Part shown: one piece after another, positions 19,359 to 27,768 of the stretch
How the letters are laid out: the number at the start of each line of letters is the position of its first letter
How positions within the stretch are numbered: position 1 is the stretch's first letter
DNA from: Nocardia sienata NBRC 100364
Lineage (GTDB): Bacteria > Actinomycetota > Actinomycetes > Mycobacteriales > Mycobacteriaceae
Direction of reading: 5' to 3'
Assembly: GCF_001613205.1 (NCBI RefSeq)
Contig: NZ_BDBX01000016.1
Location: forward strand, 1-64,000
Length of the DNA: 64,000 nucleotides
The notes under the pieces: model-generated
Told to the model about the DNA's origin: nothing
What the model saw: only the letters and a program-made list of their open reading frames with translations
Database searches by the model: none
Translations under genes and position numbers: made by a program

Positions 19359-19913
19359 ATGCACGACAGCGATCTGGCTCAGCCGTTCATCGCCCAGTTG
19401 CGCGCGCAGGTACGGCACGGACTCACCGCTTCCCAGCAGTACCTGGCGGCCGCGGTCTACTTCGATATCCAACGGTTACCGCAATTGGCCGGTCATTGTT
19501 ATGCGCGTTCCGAGCAGCATCGCGGGCACGCGTTGCGAATTGTGCAGTATCTGATCGACCGCGAGCTGGAGATCACCATCGGGGGTTTGGGGGAAGTTCG
19601 GCAGACTTTCGAATCGCCGCGCGCGGCAATAGCTTTCCTGCTGGCCAGAGAGGAGACCGCAACCGATCAGGTCACCGAGTTGGCGCATTTGGCGCGAGAA
19701 TGGTCCGATTTTCTGGGTGAGCAATTCATGAGCTGGTTGCTCGAATGCCGGCAACAGGATGTGGCCGGTATGTCTACACTGTTGGCTGTGACGGATCGGG
19801 CGGCCGGGAACCTTCTCGACGTGGAGGAGTTCGTGGCGCGGGAGCTGCGTTCGACGGTTCCGGTGGCGAATCAATCCGTGCCCAAAATGGCTGGGGCGGG
19901 CCGTAATCGATAA
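19359..19913 (+). CDS. Ferritin-like protein with degraded ferroxidase site
   Basis: A 184-residue protein clearly homologous to the BfrB ferritin encoded next (shared LPQLA, IVQY, LDRE-like, TDQV, LGEQFM, ADRA-type segments). Aligning the two, three of the five ferroxidase ligands are changed: Glu23 of BfrB is Gly21, Glu56 is His54 and Gln133 is Arg131; only His57 and Glu98 remain. Iron oxidation should be weak or absent. It may be a structural subunit of mixed ferritin shells or a regulator. The ATG at 19359 is preferred over a GTG inside the palindrome. Confidence 0.8.
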   Translation: MHDSDLAQPFIAQLRAQVRHGLTASQQYLAAAVYFDIQRLPQLAGHCYARSEQHRGHALRIVQYLIDRELEITIGGLGEVRQTFESPRAAIAFLLAREETATDQVTELAHLAREWSDFLGEQFMSWLLECRQQDVAGMSTLLAVTDRAAGNLLDVEEFVARELRSTVPVANQSVPKMAGAGRNR

Positions 19914-19954
19914 GGCAACACTATCCTCAATTCCGTGAGGCAACACTATCCTCA
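19913..19954 (+). promoter_or_regulatory. Tandem 17-bp direct repeats upstream of bfrB
   Basis: AGGCAACACTATCCTCA occurs exactly twice, at 19913-19929 and 19938-19954, 25 nt apart start to start. Including two flanking bases, the second copy has TGAGG...CCTCA dyad symmetry, and each 19-mer agrees with the IdeR consensus at about 12 positions. Tandem IdeR sites activate bfrB in mycobacteria, so this is a candidate activating array about 50-90 nt before the bfrB start. Confidence 0.55.
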
Positions 19955-20005
19955 TTAAGGCTGCACTTGGATGACAGCCTCACTTTCCGGCGTTAATGTC
20001 AAGGC

Positions 20006-20557
20006 ATGTCCAATCATCCGGAGAGTCCCCGCAGCAAATTCCACGGACTGCTGCACGACCAAATTCGGCACGAGTTCAATGCCGAGCACCAGTACATCGC
20101 CATCGCGGTGTGGTACGACAATGCCGACCTTCCCCAGCTCGCCAAGCGTTTCTACGCGCAGGCCGTGGAGGAACGCAATCACGCGATGATGATCGTCCAG
20201 TACTTCCTGGATCGGGACATCAGCGTCGATCTCACGGGTATCGATGCGGCGAAATCACATTTCGAGAATGCCCGGGAACCGATCGCGATGGCGCTCGAAC
20301 AGGAGAAGACGGTCACCGATCAGATCGTCCAGCTGGCCAGCACGGCCCGCGAAGAGGGCGACTACCTCGGCGAGCAGTTCATGCAGTGGTTCCTCAAGGA
20401 GCAGGTCGAGGAAGTGGCGAAGATGACCACCCTGCTCACGGTCGCCGACCGCGCGGGTTCGAACCTGTTCGATCTCGAGGAGTTCATCGCGCGTGAGATG
20501 AGCGATGACCCGTCGAAGGTGTCGGGTGCGCCCTCGGCCGCCGGAGGCCATGTCTGA
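20006..20557 (+). CDS. bfrB: Ferritin (iron storage)
   Basis: Non-haem ferritin of 183 residues that oxidises Fe(II) and stores it as ferric mineral in a 24-subunit shell. The ferroxidase ligands are all present: Glu23, Glu56, His59, Glu100 and Gln133, one residue offset from M. tuberculosis BfrB. LGEQFMQWFLKEQVEEV and NLFDLEEF are typical of this branch. AAGG precedes the ATG. No haem-binding Met as in bacterioferritin is evident. Its divergent paralogue lies 92 nt upstream. Confidence 0.93.
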   Translation: MSNHPESPRSKFHGLLHDQIRHEFNAEHQYIAIAVWYDNADLPQLAKRFYAQAVEERNHAMMIVQYFLDRDISVDLTGIDAAKSHFENAREPIAMALEQEKTVTDQIVQLASTAREEGDYLGEQFMQWFLKEQVEEVAKMTTLLTVADRAGSNLFDLEEFIAREMSDDPSKVSGAPSAAGGHV

Positions 20558-20640
20558 TCGGTAACGGTCCGCGTCCACCCGCCGATGGGTTTCGTGAGCA
20601 CGGAACCGCGGCGGGCCGATGCCGGCCCCGGGTGATGATT

Positions 20641-20732
20641 GGAGCATCGGCCGTCCCGGCCCACTGCGCCGAGGTCGGGCGGCCGATGCTCCGTTACGTC
20701 AGCCGGCGCCGGGTCGTTGTGTCGGCTGACGT
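20641..20732. terminator. Two large hairpins between convergent genes
   Basis: First hairpin: GGAGCATCGGCCG (20641-20653) pairs with CGGCCGATGCTCC (20680-20692). Second: ACGTCAGCCG (20696-20705) pairs with CGGCTGACGT (20723-20732). They fill the gap between bfrB and the DUF5926 gene, which face each other, and probably act as terminators in both directions. An AT-rich stretch (20795-20825) follows next to the DUF5926 stop. Confidence 0.55.
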
Positions 20733-20826
20733 TGTGTCGCCGGGGGGTTCCAGAAACGGCGACCTCTGAAACCTAGCCGAGATCGCCGCCGGAAAGAAGA
20801 GTTTTTCTAAAAATATTCCGGTTTAT

Positions 20827-21747
20827 TCAGCGGAGGGTGACCTGCCGTGACCGGAGACCGTCCCGCGAGCGCCGTTGCTCCGAGGTCAGCGGCGTGTCCG
20901 TCGCCAGCGCGTCGGCCAGTCGGGCCCCGAACTCCACTGCCGGAGAGCGCCATTCGCTCACATGCCGGTCCGGGTCGAGATCGAACACCGGCACCAGCAG
21001 GCCGTGGGTGCGGAAAGAGCCCGCGAACCGCGAGCCCTCCCCGAGATGCAACCCACCGGCGGCGTGCAACCGGGCCAGCGCCAGCATCAGGTCGTCTTCG
21101 GATTCCGGCCGTACCCAGCGCAGGTGGGCCTTTTCCCCGGCGTCGACCCACCAGGGAGCCCCGATCGCGTCCGCGCCGAGATCCAGTCGATCCGTCGGCA
21201 TGATCGCCTGTTTCGCTTGTTCGATCGTCGCGGCGATCTGCGGATCGGGCTGCACGCCCTCGGGCACCCACCAGTCGAAGTCCTGGTGCACGGTCAATTC
21301 GAGCGCGGCGTCGGCCACCAGCACATCGGCCAGCGTGGGCCCACCCGGCGCGGCATGTGCCACAGCCAGCGAATCGCCCGGATCGGCCGACTGAGTCCAC
21401 AGGATGGAGGCGGCGATATCGGCGCCCGGATCCGAACTCGGCGTCTGCACCTGCACACCGACGTAACCGGTGGGCGAATCCCCGGCCCGCACCAGCGCGG
21501 AAACCGCGCCCGGCAGGACAGTTGCCAGCACCACGGCACGTTCGGCGGCCACGCCGTCGGCCAGCTTCAGCTCGGCGGTCGCCGACGGCACGAACTCCCG
21601 CAGCGCGACCAGATCGCATTCGGCGGCCAAGCCCTGGAACGGCCGCACGACGGCCTGTTCGGCCTCCTGCAACGCCGTCCGGCGTTCGGCCAGCCGCTGG
21701 GCCCGGTTTCCGCCGGGTTTCGGACTATTGCGTTTGCTCTTACCCAC
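20827..21747 (-). CDS. DUF5926 family protein
   Basis: A 306-residue cytoplasmic protein with a basic N-terminus (GKSKRNSPKPGGNRAQRLAERR), followed by a mixed alpha/beta region without signal or membrane segments. It resembles the DUF5926 family found across Actinobacteria. Recognisable stretches are FVPSATAEL, HQDFDWW and the C-terminal AVEFGARLADAL. Function is unknown; nothing in the sequence suggests catalysis. GTG start at 21747, 51 nt after the GDPD stop on the same strand, so it could be the last gene of that transcript. Confidence 0.72.
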   Translation of the reverse strand: MGKSKRNSPKPGGNRAQRLAERRTALQEAEQAVVRPFQGLAAECDLVALREFVPSATAELKLADGVAAERAVVLATVLPGAVSALVRAGDSPTGYVGVQVQTPSSDPGADIAASILWTQSADPGDSLAVAHAAPGGPTLADVLVADAALELTVHQDFDWWVPEGVQPDPQIAATIEQAKQAIMPTDRLDLGADAIGAPWWVDAGEKAHLRWVRPESEDDLMLALARLHAAGGLHLGEGSRFAGSFRTHGLLVPVFDLDPDRHVSEWRSPAVEFGARLADALATDTPLTSEQRRSRDGLRSRQVTLR

Positions 21748-21798
21748 GGCTGGTCAAACTACACGGCACCGCACCGGATCAGCCGCAGGCCACACACT

Positions 21799-22584
21799 TC
21801 AGCTGTTGGCCAGCACGGCTTTCGCGCGGCCGGGATGATTGGTCGCCACCCAGCTCACGCCGAGGTCCGCACACAACTGCATATCGTCGGGTTCGTCGAC
21901 CGTCCAGCAGTAGGTCGCCCGGCCGGCCGCGGCCGCCTTGTCGACCAGATCCGGGTGTTCACGCAGGGTTTTCACCGACGGACCCACCGCGGTCGCCCCG
22001 ACTGTCGTCGCCGCGCTGCCACCCAGATAGCGCGAGGATTCGCCCAGCAGCACGGTAGGCAGCAGCGGTGCCGCGCGGCGGATCCGCCAGACCGCGGTGG
22101 CGGCGAAGGACATCACCACCGCGCGTGAATGGGCTGCCGAGGCGGGGGTGGCGATGCCGAAGCGCTGTAGTTCCGCCAGCACCTTGTTCTCCACCAGGGA
22201 GCCGTACCGGACCGGGTGTTTGGTCTCGATGAACAGTTTCGTAGGCCGGCTGCGCCAGTCCAGCACCAACCCGATCAACTCACTCAGGGTGAGGACACCG
22301 GCGGGGACGCCGTCACCGAAATCGAGGTCCTTCAGTTCGGCCAGCGTCAGCTCGCTGACCAGACCGCTGCCGGTGGAGGTACGGTCCACCGTCCGGTCGT
22401 GAACGCACACCAGATGTCCGTCCCGAGTGAGCCGGACATCGCATTCCACTCCGTCGGCCCCCTCTTCCAGGGCCAGTTCATAGGCTGCCAGGGTGTGCTC
22501 GGGGCGCGCCGCCGAGGCACCTCGATGCGCGACCACGAACGGCGCGCGGCCGTTCTGAACCGACTGGTCAGTGCCCTCGCTCAC
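21799..22584 (-). CDS. Glycerophosphodiester phosphodiesterase
   Basis: A 261-residue GDPD-type TIM-barrel enzyme that splits glycerophosphodiesters into glycerol-3-phosphate and an alcohol. VVAHRGASAARPEHTLAAY contains the catalytic His-Arg and the metal Glu, GVECDVRLTRDGHLVCVHD the second Glu/Asp pair and catalytic His, and LFIETKHP a late Glu. No signal peptide is seen, so it should act in the cytoplasm. Its GTG start overlaps the DUF4328 stop by 4 nt, giving coupled translation. It corresponds by position to Rv3842c (glpQ1). Confidence 0.9.
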   Translation of the reverse strand: MSEGTDQSVQNGRAPFVVAHRGASAARPEHTLAAYELALEEGADGVECDVRLTRDGHLVCVHDRTVDRTSTGSGLVSELTLAELKDLDFGDGVPAGVLTLSELIGLVLDWRSRPTKLFIETKHPVRYGSLVENKVLAELQRFGIATPASAAHSRAVVMSFAATAVWRIRRAAPLLPTVLLGESSRYLGGSAATTVGATAVGPSVKTLREHPDLVDKAAAAGRATYCWTVDEPDDMQLCADLGVSWVATNHPGRAKAVLANS

Positions 22585-23630
22585 TTGGCCACAACCTCCT
22601 GTGGTGCTCGGTCGGCGCCGTCGGGGGAATCGGCGCTGTCGGCGTCCGCCGCGGTGCTCACCGTAGCGGTCGTCCCCGGGTGCACCGGTTCGATCAACGG
22701 TGTCGCTGGGTCTACGGCGATCACCCAGCGCTGGGCGAGCCGACTGCGACCGCGCAGGTCCCGGCCCTCCAGCGTGCGTAGGACCCACAGCGTCAGCACC
22801 GCGACGGCGGCGGCCACCGCGTCGGTGAATGCGGTGAAGAGCACACCGTCGGCCTTCGCCTGCAGCGAGTCCGCGGTCCGCCAGTACAGCGCCGCGACAG
22901 CGACCAGCCCGCCGAACACCCAGGCCGCCCACCAGACGCGGACCGCGATCCGGGCCCGCGGGTCGGTACGGCCGGACACGACCTCGGTGAGGAAAACCCC
23001 GGGCCAGATCAGATTGACCACCGGGATCAGACAGCCCAGCGCGAGCATGCGGGGTGAGCGGGGGTCGCGGCGGCCGGCGGCCGCGAAGGCCGCGCGCCGG
23101 GCCTCGATCAGCCATCCGAGCGTGGCCACCGCGGCGACCAGGGCCATGATGAGCGCGAACAGTGCCGCGGTGTTCACCAGGGCGTCGGAGAACCAGAGCA
23201 GGGGCGGTTCGATGAGGCGGGTGCGGTTGCGCAGCAGGATCAGGTAGCGGATCGATTCGGCCACGGCGGACACCGCGAACAGGACGGCCGTGGCGAAGAG
23301 TGCGGTGTGCGCCCAGCGGGTCAGCGTGCTGAGCGGGCGGTGCCGGTCCGCTTCGCGATCGGTGGCGGGCCGATCCCGCAGACCCCACCGCGGGATCTCG
23401 GTGTAGCGCGGGGTCCCGGCACTCGCACGGCCGGTGACCGCGCCCCGGTGTGGGTGGGTGCGCCGTCCGGGGCGGCGGGCGACCCAGCGGTAGTTACGGC
23501 GTTCCGGCGGGGCATCGATCGGCCCCGGTGAGAGCAGTACCCCGCGGCAGCGCGGACACCAGTGCATCGGCGGGCCCTGCACCGCCCAGCGCGTACCGCA
23601 GCGGGCACATGGCTGCACCACCGTACTCAC
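22581..23630 (-). CDS. Zinc-ribbon DUF4328 membrane protein
   Basis: A 349-residue protein with an N-terminal zinc ribbon (CARC at residues 8-11, CPRC at 25-28), a basic linker and about six membrane helices (residues 105-300) typical of DUF4328. The C-terminal tail is acidic and disordered. Function is unknown. Translational overlap with the GDPD gene suggests they act in one process, perhaps at the membrane lipid. Same order as Rv3843c-Rv3842c. Confidence 0.82.
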   Translation of the reverse strand: MSTVVQPCARCGTRWAVQGPPMHWCPRCRGVLLSPGPIDAPPERRNYRWVARRPGRRTHPHRGAVTGRASAGTPRYTEIPRWGLRDRPATDREADRHRPLSTLTRWAHTALFATAVLFAVSAVAESIRYLILLRNRTRLIEPPLLWFSDALVNTAALFALIMALVAAVATLGWLIEARRAAFAAAGRRDPRSPRMLALGCLIPVVNLIWPGVFLTEVVSGRTDPRARIAVRVWWAAWVFGGLVAVAALYWRTADSLQAKADGVLFTAFTDAVAAAVAVLTLWVLRTLEGRDLRGRSRLAQRWVIAVDPATPLIEPVHPGTTATVSTAADADSADSPDGADRAPQEVVAK

Positions 23631-23648
23631 CGCGCACCTCGCTTTTCG

Positions 23649-24011
23649 TCAGTAGATCTTCGCGGGCTCGTCACCCTCGCCGGTCAGCGGACGACCGGTC
23701 TGCTGCCAGGCCACCATCCCGCCTGCCACGTTCACCGCTTCATAGCCCACGTTCGCGAGGAACTTCACGGCCTCGAGCGAGCGACCGCCCTGCCGGCAGA
23801 CCACGTACAGATCGGCATCGGGGTCCAGTTCGCCGTAGCGCGCGGGAACATCGGCGAGCGGAATGTGCACGGCACCGGGTGCGTGGCCGAGCTGCCATTC
23901 GTCGTCTTCGCGCACGTCGAGCAGGACGGCGGCAGCCGCCTCCCCGGGCGGATGGTCGAATTCAGCGGGTACGGCCTCGACCGGTACCGACGGGACTCCG
24001 AAGCTCGTCAC
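23649..24011 (-). CDS. Single-domain rhodanese-like sulfurtransferase
   Basis: A 120-residue rhodanese domain. LLDVREDDEWQLGHAPGAVHIPL opens the fold (as two pieces LLDVREDDEW and GHAPGAVHIPL), and the active-site loop is CRQGGRS with the persulfide Cys. GYEAVNVAGGMVAWQQTG closes it. The GTG at 24011 matches the usual start; a longer open frame upstream encodes no family-like sequence. It ends 18 nt before the DUF4328 gene start, so the three may be co-transcribed. Confidence 0.9.
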   Translation of the reverse strand: MTSFGVPSVPVEAVPAEFDHPPGEAAAAVLLDVREDDEWQLGHAPGAVHIPLADVPARYGELDPDADLYVVCRQGGRSLEAVKFLANVGYEAVNVAGGMVAWQQTGRPLTGEGDEPAKIY

Positions 24012-24503
24012 CCCCTTGATCCTGCCATAACCACCTCGGCGGCTGCCCGGCTCTCGTCGGAGCGGGCGTCCGGGCGGGACCTGCTCGCCCGGACCTCGCC
24101 GGCCGGATGTCACGGCCGCCGACACGCCGGACGATGCGGTGCATTCGCCGAGGGCGACGCGGCTCGCCGACAGCAGACGGATGCGAGTACGACGTCGACA
24201 GCATCTCATGAGTTATGCGCATAACCCACCACCAAATTCGCTGGTATCAGCTATCATTCAGCGCACCATCATCTCGGATGACCCATCAAAGGCATTCTGA
24301 CCTGCATTGATGATGCAACCGTACGGCCGATCCGGTACTCCCCTCCAAAAATCCCGGAGCGGCCGCCCGGCCACTCGATCGGGTCACGCGCCGTTGCGTG
24401 ACCCGATATCGAGTTGGACGCGAGGAGACCCGGATCGGTTCCCCGGGAACCGGAAATCGGCGAAATCCCCGGTTTCCGACCATGACCTCGGTAATCTGGC
24501 GCC
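24012..24503. other. Gene-free 492-bp gap with a hairpin
   Basis: I see no credible gene here. The middle (24200-24310) is AT-richer than its surroundings. ATCGGGTCACGC (24378-24389) and GCGTGACCCGAT (24396-24407) form a 12-bp stem with a 6-nt loop, either a regulatory hairpin or a terminator. The region lies between the divergent rhodanese and unknown genes and must hold both promoters. Confidence 0.5.
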
Positions 24504-25142
24504 ATGACAGCGATCAGGGGGTTACTCGACGGATTGGACGTGGCCGGCCTCGACAAGGCACTGTCGGAAGCCGGATGTCTGGGATTGGAAATCGATTCCG
24601 AGGCCAAACGACTGGACCTCGACCTAGAGGTATTGAGCCTGCCACAGCAAATATCGGGCATATCGGAACCGCAACCGGATTCGGGTATCGGCCACCGGCG
24701 GGTGCGATTGGTGTTCCAGGGAGTCACCAGGATTGCCGCATCGTTGCGAATCCAGCGGTGGGACGATCTACAACCGCGGGTCCTGCCGCTGCAGCTGCCC
24801 GAACTACCCGCCGCCGTAGCGAGTTTCGGCGGTAGCCGCCTGCACGGCTGGGAGTTCGTCGACCTGGACGACAGCGGCTGGACCCTGTGGAGCGAGCTGC
24901 TCAGTTTCGATACCACCATCGACACCCGGATCGCCCGGCACGTGCTGGAGTTCTCCCAGGAGGAGGGCGTCGATCCCCGGGCTCTCGATATCCGGGTGTG
25001 GTTCGACACCGTCACCGCCCGGACCACCGGAGGCGAACCCGTTCCGCTGCCGGAACTGGTCGCCGGGGCCGAACGCTGGTGGGTCGCGCACGCCAAAGGC
25101 GATCCCCGGGCCACCCATCCCGGTATCGCGCCGCCGCTGTAG
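24504..25142 (+). CDS. Hypothetical protein
   Basis: Unrecognised 212-residue protein starting MTAIRGLLDGLDVAGLDKAL. It is acidic, without signal or membrane segments. The middle has alternating hydrophobic strands (RRVRLVFQGVTRIAASLRI), and aromatic-rich stretches follow (GWEFVDLDDSGWTLW), suggesting a compact beta-rich fold. Codon use is normal for the window, which supports it as a real gene. Neighbours are a rhodanese on the other strand and sodA about 300 nt downstream; neither suggests a role. That 300-nt gap before sodA holds no gene I can support. Confidence 0.65.
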   Translation: MTAIRGLLDGLDVAGLDKALSEAGCLGLEIDSEAKRLDLDLEVLSLPQQISGISEPQPDSGIGHRRVRLVFQGVTRIAASLRIQRWDDLQPRVLPLQLPELPAAVASFGGSRLHGWEFVDLDDSGWTLWSELLSFDTTIDTRIARHVLEFSQEEGVDPRALDIRVWFDTVTARTTGGEPVPLPELVAGAERWWVAHAKGDPRATHPGIAPPL

Positions 25143-25438
25143 CAGGGTTCCGTCGCTGCGCGAACTGTGTATCGGCCGGATACCGTACGGGCGGCGACGG
25201 GGTGGCAGTAGCCGGACGACGCTACGCCACGCGTTCGGTGCGTGCCCGAGAGCCGACTCGGTACTACTGCGGGCAGGTGCCACCGGGCCGCGCGGCGTGC
25301 ACCGGTTCGATGTCGAATGGTCGGTGGTGACCCGATGTGGAATGGTGGGGCGTCGGGGCGAGTTGGACCGATCGGGTGTACGAATGGTCGGGAGCATCCC
25401 GTACAGGACGCACTCGACCCGACAAGGAAGGGACATTC

Positions 25439-26062
25439 GTGGCTGAGTACACGCTGCCAGATCTGGATTACGACTACGGCGCCCTGGAGCCGCATATCTC
25501 CGGGCAGATCAACGAGATTCACCACTCCAAGCACCACGCGGCCTACGTCGCCGGAGTGAACACCGCGCTGGAGAAGCTCGAAGCCGCGCGTGAAGCCGAT
25601 GATCACGGCGCCATCTTCTTGCACGAGAAGAACCTCGCCTTCCACCTCGGTGGCCATGTCAACCACTCCATCTGGTGGAAGAACCTCTCCCCCAACGGTG
25701 GCGACAAGCCGACCGGTGAACTGGCCGCCGCCATCGACGACCAGTTCGGCTCCTTCGACAAGTTCCGGGCGCAGTTCACCGCTGCCGCCAACGGACTGCA
25801 GGGTTCGGGCTGGGCGGTGCTCGGTTACGACACCCTCGGCCGGAAGCTGCTGACCTTCCAGCTCTACGACCAGCAGGCCAATGTGCCGCTCGGCATCATC
25901 CCGCTGCTGCAGGTCGATATGTGGGAGCACGCCTTCTACCTGCAGTACAAGAACGTCAAGGCCGACTATGTGAAGGCCTTCTGGAACGTGGTCAACTGGG
26001 CCGACGTCCAGGAGCGTTTCGCCAAGGCCACCAGCCAGGCGCAGGGTCTCATCTTCGGCTGA
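25439..26062 (+). CDS. sodA: Superoxide dismutase, Mn-type by key residue
   Basis: A 207-residue Fe/Mn superoxide dismutase. Metal ligands are His28, His76, Asp160 and His164 (DMWEH). Position 145 is Gln (LYDQQ), where the iron enzyme of M. tuberculosis has His and mycobacterial Mn enzymes have Gln, so manganese use is predicted. The GTG start at 25439 has AAGGAAGGG a few nt upstream and gives the family's usual length; an in-frame start at 25337 is less likely. No signal peptide, as in exported mycobacterial SodA. Strong terminator follows. Confidence 0.96.
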   Translation: MAEYTLPDLDYDYGALEPHISGQINEIHHSKHHAAYVAGVNTALEKLEAAREADDHGAIFLHEKNLAFHLGGHVNHSIWWKNLSPNGGDKPTGELAAAIDDQFGSFDKFRAQFTAAANGLQGSGWAVLGYDTLGRKLLTFQLYDQQANVPLGIIPLLQVDMWEHAFYLQYKNVKADYVKAFWNVVNWADVQERFAKATSQAQGLIFG

Positions 26063-26077
26063 GCGACCATTTCTTGA

Positions 26078-26111
26078 AAGACCCGCGGGCTGCCGAGCCC
26101 GCGGGTCTTTT
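26078..26111 (+). terminator. Intrinsic terminator of sodA
   Basis: A 14-bp stem (26078-26091 with 26096-26109) closes on a GCCG loop and runs into a T-run (TCTTTT), beginning 15 nt after the sodA stop. Confidence 0.9.
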
Positions 26112-26234
26112 GCCTTTTCTGCCCGAATTGGCACTCTCTGGTACTTGTGTGCCAGATACCTTCTGCGCGATCCTCTTCTTCCACGACAGTTCGAGGACGG
26201 GCAAAGCCGCCCCCGGTTACGCACGGGAGGCCTC

Positions 26235-26762
26235 ATGCGCAGCAACAGTCCGATCGGCGTCACGCCGTTCCACGCCGGTGGCACGCTACGCGGGTTCGTC
26301 ATCTCCGGACGCTGGCCCGACACCACCAAAGAGTGGTCGCAGCTGCTGGTACTCGCCGTACGAGTGGCATCCATGCCCGGCCTGCTGACAACCTCGACCG
26401 TTTTCGGAGTCCGTGAGGAACTACCCGACGAGCCGGAGCCGGATACCGTCGGCCTGGTGATCGCCGAGGGGCCGGTCCTCGGCGAGGACGGGGTACGGCC
26501 CGGCCGATTCGCCGAGCACATTCCACCCGCCCTGTTCATGCTGCACCCGCCGGCGGAGACCAATCCGTCCCTGCCCGAGTGCACCGGCGCCGCCTCCGGG
26601 TGCGTACTGCTGCCGGGCCTGCCCCACCTGGGGCTCGAACACCGCGCGGCCTGGGCCGAGGCGGAAGCGGACGGTACCGTGACCTCGCTGGTGAGCCGGG
26701 TCGGTCTGGACCCGATCAGCGACCCCGATACCGCTGTGCTGGCCATGCTGCTGGCCGCCTGA
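26235..26762 (+). CDS. Conserved actinobacterial hypothetical protein (Rv3847-like position)
   Basis: A 175-residue protein, soluble, with a beta-rich N-terminal part (IGVTPFHAGGTLRGFVISGRW) and conserved-looking acidic stretches. GGGAGG ends 4 nt before the ATG at 26235, which decides the start. By position after sodA it matches Rv3847. No domain of known function is recognised. Two Cys (ECTGAASGC) lie close together near residue 115-125. Confidence 0.7.
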   Translation: MRSNSPIGVTPFHAGGTLRGFVISGRWPDTTKEWSQLLVLAVRVASMPGLLTTSTVFGVREELPDEPEPDTVGLVIAEGPVLGEDGVRPGRFAEHIPPALFMLHPPAETNPSLPECTGAASGCVLLPGLPHLGLEHRAAWAEAEADGTVTSLVSRVGLDPISDPDTAVLAMLLAA

Positions 26763-26826
26763 GCCGGTAAGGCTCCGGACCGGCGTCGACGCCGGTCCGG
26801 CAAGACCTCGACGACCGATCCGCGGG

Positions 26827-27243
26827 CTACTGCAGCTTCGACAAGACTTCCGCGAGTCTGTCCATGAGAGCTTGCTGGCCCGTTTCGAGCCGGGTCTGCC
26901 CCGCACGCAGCTCTTCGACATCGCCACGCAGCTTCGTCTGCCCCGTTTCGAGTCGGGCCTGTCCGCCACGCAGCTCCTGAACGTCGCCACGCAGTTCCTG
27001 AACGTCGCCACGCAGCTCCTGAACGTCACCACGCAGCTTCGCCTGCCCCGCCTCGAGCCGGGCTTGGCCGGTCCGAAGATCCTGGACGTCTGCGTGCAGA
27101 CTCCCGAGTTCGCCGAGCACCGCATTGTGGTTGCTGTCGATCCGAGCGCGAAGGGCCCGGACCGATTCCGGCTCCCGATCCCGCTCGTTGATGATCTGCA
27201 CGACCTGGGCCTCCAGGACAGCAAGGCGGTTCTCGATCGACAT
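26827..27243 (-). CDS. Coiled-coil protein with tandem heptads
   Basis: A 138-residue protein from the ATG at 27243. Residues 3-60 form a leucine-rich helix; residues 60-130 are near-perfect repeats, with GDVQELR three times in a row and flanking GQARLETGQTKLR-type units, so it should form a long parallel coiled coil. No signal or membrane segment. The DNA repeats in 21-nt steps (about 26985-27045), so repeat number may vary between strains. Role unknown; such proteins can be structural or tether other proteins. Confidence 0.7.
   Translation of the reverse strand: MSIENRLAVLEAQVVQIINERDREPESVRALRARIDSNHNAVLGELGSLHADVQDLRTGQARLEAGQAKLRGDVQELRGDVQELRGDVQELRGGQARLETGQTKLRGDVEELRAGQTRLETGQQALMDRLAEVLSKLQ
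26895..27070 (-). repeat. In-gene 21-nt tandem repeats
   Basis: The coding strand repeats a 21-nt unit for G-D-V-Q-E-L-R three times with few changes, within a wider array of related units. The + strand shows ACGTCGCCACGCAG at regular spacing. Nearly identical adjacent units favour slippage or recombination. Confidence 0.75.
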
Positions 27244-27559
27244 CTGGAGTGATCCTCTCGTTGGTCGGTAGTCTACCGATCGACCGGTTCCGTCGAGCTT
27301 CCGTCCGGTCTCGCGGCACCATTTCTTTCGGCGATCCGGCTGTTCAGCGGCCGGTAGCGCTTCATGACTCATAAGGACGTTTCCGTCCCCGGTGCGATAG
27401 TCGCGGCCCCCACGTCGGGGTTCAGGGCTCTCGATCTGTTTGCTGTAGCGATGCCATAAATCCGTTCCGGGTGACCGGACAGCAGTTATCAGGCCCCCCT
27501 AACTATGCCGCTACCTTAACCAAACTTATTGTCAGAAGCCATTTTTCGCCGTTGCGTAA

Positions 27560-27588
27560 TTGCGACACCGGAGTGGGTGCGGTAGAGT
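27560..27588 (+). promoter_or_regulatory. Promoter of the manganese riboswitch RNA
   Basis: TTGCGA (27560-27565) and TAGAGT (27583-27588) are separated by 17 nt, a good sigma-A-type spacing. Transcription would begin near 27594, at the 5' strand of the riboswitch P1 stem. The 316 nt between the coiled-coil gene and this promoter contain nothing else I can name. Confidence 0.5.
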
Positions 27589-27589
27589 T

Positions 27590-27722
27590 GCCGACAGCGA
27601 AGGGGAGTAGCCCTCAATCACGCGGTCGACATACTGACCCGCCGCTCGTCGGTGGGTCCGGTCGTGTGAACCGGTCCTTCCGGTGGGCGAGACCTTCGGC
27701 CTACAGCAATTTCGTTGTCGGC
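27590..27722 (+). ncRNA. yybP-ykoY manganese riboswitch
   Basis: The hallmark core segments are present: AAGGGGAGTAGC (from 27600) and GGGCGAGACCTTCGGCC (27685-27701), which in this class form the two loops that hold Mn(II). The outer P1 stem is 12 bp: GCCGACAGCGAA (27590-27601) with TTCGTTGTCGGC (27711-27722), one G-U pair. A second hairpin, GGCCGGA (27720-27726) with TCCGGCC (27739-27745), overlaps the P1 end and may be the expression switch. The gene behind is a TMEM165-type Mn exporter, the expected target. Confidence 0.87.
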
Positions 27723-27768
27723 CGGAGGCGAACCCGTTTCCGGCCGGCGGATCGGGAGCATTCGTCAG

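Noticed and set aside
24269..26803. 844-codon antisense frame over sodA and its neighbours
   Set aside because: sodA and the two flanking plus-strand genes account for the sequence; the product is repetitive and basic.
26895..27070. Regular short repeats resembling a CRISPR array
   Set aside because: The repeats are adjacent, lack unique spacers and encode in-frame heptads.
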